A DNA stretch of 7,146 nt from contig CALAUZ010000034.1 in NCBI GenBank assembly GCA_937892105.1, forward strand, positions 1 through 7,146, written 5' to 3'. The notes under the pieces were generated by a model, which searched no databases, was not told the origin of the DNA, and worked only from the letters and a program-made list of their open reading frames with translations. The position numbers and the translations under genes were made by a program. This DNA comes from an uncultured Fretibacterium sp. Lineage in GTDB: Bacteria; Synergistota; Synergistia; Synergistales; Aminobacteriaceae. Positions 5,534-7,146 of this stretch are shown here, in pieces; positions within the stretch are counted from its first letter, which is position 1, and each line of letters begins with the position of its first letter.

Positions 5534-6591
5534 ACAAGTACGATTCAATATTTCACTTCCGCATGGCAACAATTGCTGACCTTGATGCCATAATGAAGTT
5601 CATTCATGATGAGTGGGGAAAGAACCATATTTTAGCTCACGATAACGAACTATTCTTGTGGCAATACGGTCGAACAGAGTATGGTGATTATAATAACATT
5701 AACTTTGTCTTAATGCTAGATAAAAATAACGATACTATCTCTGGTATAATCGGTTTTATTGCATACGATGCACAAAATCAGTATATATCTCCCGCAATGA
5801 CAAAAGTTTCTACACGAGTTAGATTGCCCATGACCGGCTTGGAGTTTATGAAACGGCAGATGCAGATAGTCGGCGAAAAAGAACACTTTGCGAGCGGAAC
5901 AAATCCCCAAACGATTTTGCCCCTATACGAGAAAGTCTTTCATCATAGAATAGGCATAATGCAACAGTATTACATTCTTAATCCTGAAATTCAGGAAATA
6001 TCAGAATTTAAAGTTGCTCAGCCAGATAAAATACAATTAGAGAGAATAGTTGCCAACTCAGCAACTTACTTGAAGACTGAATATCAACTTAAGGAAATTC
6101 GTTCTTTTGAAGAATGTACTTATGATTTAAATGAGATTAATGTTTTAATGCCTGTTAAATCTTGTGAATTCATGAGAAAGCGATACTTTAATCATCCCAT
6201 TTACTCCTACAAAAAATGGTTAGTTAGGGATGAGAGTCAAAAGACTGTTGGTCTCTTAATTGGCAGAGAGATAATACAGAACGAAACCCAATTGTTAAGA
6301 CTGGTTGATTACCGTGGAGATCTTAGTTATTTGAACAAGCTTGGTTCGGCATTGCATAACCTGATTAAACAAAATAGGTACGAATATATTGATTTCATGG
6401 TATCAGACTTATCTCAGTATCATTTAGAAGACGCCGGTTTTTCACTTCTCGTTCCAGATGGAACTACGATAATTCCTCATTACTTTGAACCTTTTGTTCA
6501 AAAGAACATAAAGAACTATTACCAAAATAGGTCTGATATCATCATCTTCAAAGCAGATGGAGATCAAGACCGGCCAAATGTCAATATGTAA
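5530..6591 (+). CDS. GNAT-like acyltransferase with a C-terminal DGDQDRPN motif
   Basis: This 353-residue protein begins with a typical GNAT N-terminus, FRMATIADLDAIMKFIHDEW (10-29). It continues with strands around FVLMLD (59-64) and the beta-4-like stretch SGIIGFIAYD (71-80), then GTNPQTILPLYEKVFHHRIG (123-142). The second half also looks GNAT-like: a strand KTVGLLIGRE (228-237), LRLVDYRG (246-253), a long helix, and YIDFMVSDL (286-294) followed by DAGF (301-304). It may therefore be a tandem GNAT-fold protein. GNAT enzymes transfer acyl groups from acyl-CoA, often to sugar amines in surface-glycan pathways. That job would follow naturally from the deacetylase encoded just upstream. The end, FKADGDQDRPN (340-350), is highly polar and looks conserved, but I cannot name its role. 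DNA around 6000-6200 is clearly AT-richer than neighbouring genes. The fold is fairly sure; activity and acceptor are inferred. Confidence 0.75.
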   Translation: MNKYDSIFHFRMATIADLDAIMKFIHDEWGKNHILAHDNELFLWQYGRTEYGDYNNINFVLMLDKNNDTISGIIGFIAYDAQNQYISPAMTKVSTRVRLPMTGLEFMKRQMQIVGEKEHFASGTNPQTILPLYEKVFHHRIGIMQQYYILNPEIQEISEFKVAQPDKIQLERIVANSATYLKTEYQLKEIRSFEECTYDLNEINVLMPVKSCEFMRKRYFNHPIYSYKKWLVRDESQKTVGLLIGREIIQNETQLLRLVDYRGDLSYLNKLGSALHNLIKQNRYEYIDFMVSDLSQYHLEDAGFSLLVPDGTTIIPHYFEPFVQKNIKNYYQNRSDIIIFKADGDQDRPNVNM

Positions 6592-6595
6592 AGGG
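6591..6595 (+). promoter_or_regulatory. Ribosome-binding site of the isomerase-family gene
   Basis: AAGGG lies 7 bases before the ATG at 6603 and supports that start. It overlaps the last base of the preceding stop codon, so the two genes are separated by only 11 bases. Confidence 0.55.
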
Positions 6596-6602
6596 TAGCG
6601 CA

Positions 6603-7146
6603 ATGAAAAACATACCAAAAATCAAAATCGGCATAGTTACTGTAAGCCGCAATTGCTTCCCTGAGTCTTTAGCTGTCAATCGACGCAAGGCTCTTGTAGA
6701 GCAGTATAAGGCCAAGTACGGGGACAACGCTATCTACGAATGCCCAGTCTGCATTGTAGAGTCCGAATTACATATGGCTCGGGCTTTGAAGAACATTGAG
6801 AAAGAAGGCTGCAACGCTCTCTGTGTTTATCTGGGCAACTTTGGTCCAGAAATATCAGAGACAATGCTTGCAGACTGTTTCAATGGCCCTGTGATGTTTT
6901 GTGCGGCGGCTGAAGAGAGCCAAAATGATCTCTTTGACGGCAGAGGCGATGCTTACTGTGGATTACTTAATGCAAGCTATGCTTTACATTTGAGAAAGAC
7001 AAAAGCCTATATCCCTGAAGAGCCTGTTGGGACTGCTGAAGAATGTGCGGATATGATACACGAATTTCTTCCTATCGCACGAGCTGTTGTCGGGCTTAGA
7101 GATTTGAAGATCATTTCTTTTGGGCCTCGTCCTAATAATTTCTTAG
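6603..7146 (+). CDS. L-fucose/L-arabinose isomerase-family protein, N-terminal part (cut by window end)
   Basis: The reading frame is open from the ATG to the window edge, giving 181 residues. It starts MKNIPKIKIGIVTVSRNCFP, followed by a helix with RRKALVEQYKAKYG. It continues through CNALCVYLGNFGPE (about 76-89) to a second domain beginning LKIISFGPRPNNFL (168-181). The pattern of an N-terminal Rossmann-like domain, then a strand with GPRPxxF, is characteristic of the L-fucose/L-arabinose isomerase superfamily, whose members interconvert aldoses and ketoses with a divalent metal. Full-length members are about 450-500 residues, so more than half lies beyond the window, including the metal-binding Glu, Asp and His residues; activity cannot be judged. 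Its place 11 bases after the GNAT-like gene, on the same strand, puts it in the same operon and suggests it works on a sugar intermediate there rather than in fucose or arabinose catabolism. The substrate is unknown. Confidence 0.8.
   Translation, partial: MKNIPKIKIGIVTVSRNCFPESLAVNRRKALVEQYKAKYGDNAIYECPVCIVESELHMARALKNIEKEGCNALCVYLGNFGPEISETMLADCFNGPVMFCAAAEESQNDLFDGRGDAYCGLLNASYALHLRKTKAYIPEEPVGTAEECADMIHEFLPIARAVVGLRDLKIISFGPRPNNFL

Overview
The window is a tightly packed stretch of one bacterial operon, entirely on the + strand. It carries six complete genes plus one gene cut at each end, and about 98% of it is coding. GC is roughly 40-45%, with AT-richer patches in the second half. The ribosome-binding sites are strong (AAGGAGG, AAAGGGG), TTG and GTG starts occur, and neighbouring genes repeatedly overlap as ATGA or TTGA. 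This suits a bacterium with strong Shine-Dalgarno use, perhaps Bacillota (including Negativicutes), Synergistota or a spirochaete. I cannot assign the organism with confidence.

Layout: 2-130 is the tail of an unrecognised gene. 127-1107 and 1115-2062 are two paralogous Gfo/Idh/MocA-type oxidoreductases; the first has lost the usual catalytic residues. 2059-2781 is a left-handed beta-helix (CysE-like) acyltransferase with an internal run of eight C. 2778-4463 is an acylneuraminate (CMP-sugar) cytidylyltransferase-like domain fused to a helical C-terminal domain that resembles DUF5677. 4502-5533 is a polysaccharide-deacetylase (CE4-type) protein. 5530-6591 is a protein with GNAT-like halves and a C-terminal DGDQDRPN motif. 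6603-7146 is the N-terminal part of an L-fucose/L-arabinose isomerase-family protein.

Taken together this looks like a pathway that makes and decorates a nucleotide-activated sugar, most likely CMP-linked and nonulosonate-like, for a cell-surface glycan or flagellin modification. Sugar oxidation or reduction (Gfo/Idh pair), isomerisation (fucose isomerase family), N-deacetylation (CE4), acylation (LbH and GNAT enzymes) and CMP activation (NeuA-like) all sit in one transcription unit. No NeuB-type synthase, glycosyltransferase or flagellin gene is inside the window, so the final product and its target are inferred.

The points most worth attention are the NeuA-like/DUF5677-like fusion, the C8 tract as a possible phase-variation switch, the catalytically altered Gfo/Idh next to an apparently intact paralogue, and the unusual set of enzymes as a whole. 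The only gene-free gap beyond a few bases is 4464-4501. No tRNA, rRNA, CRISPR array, insertion sequence or convincing terminator was seen.
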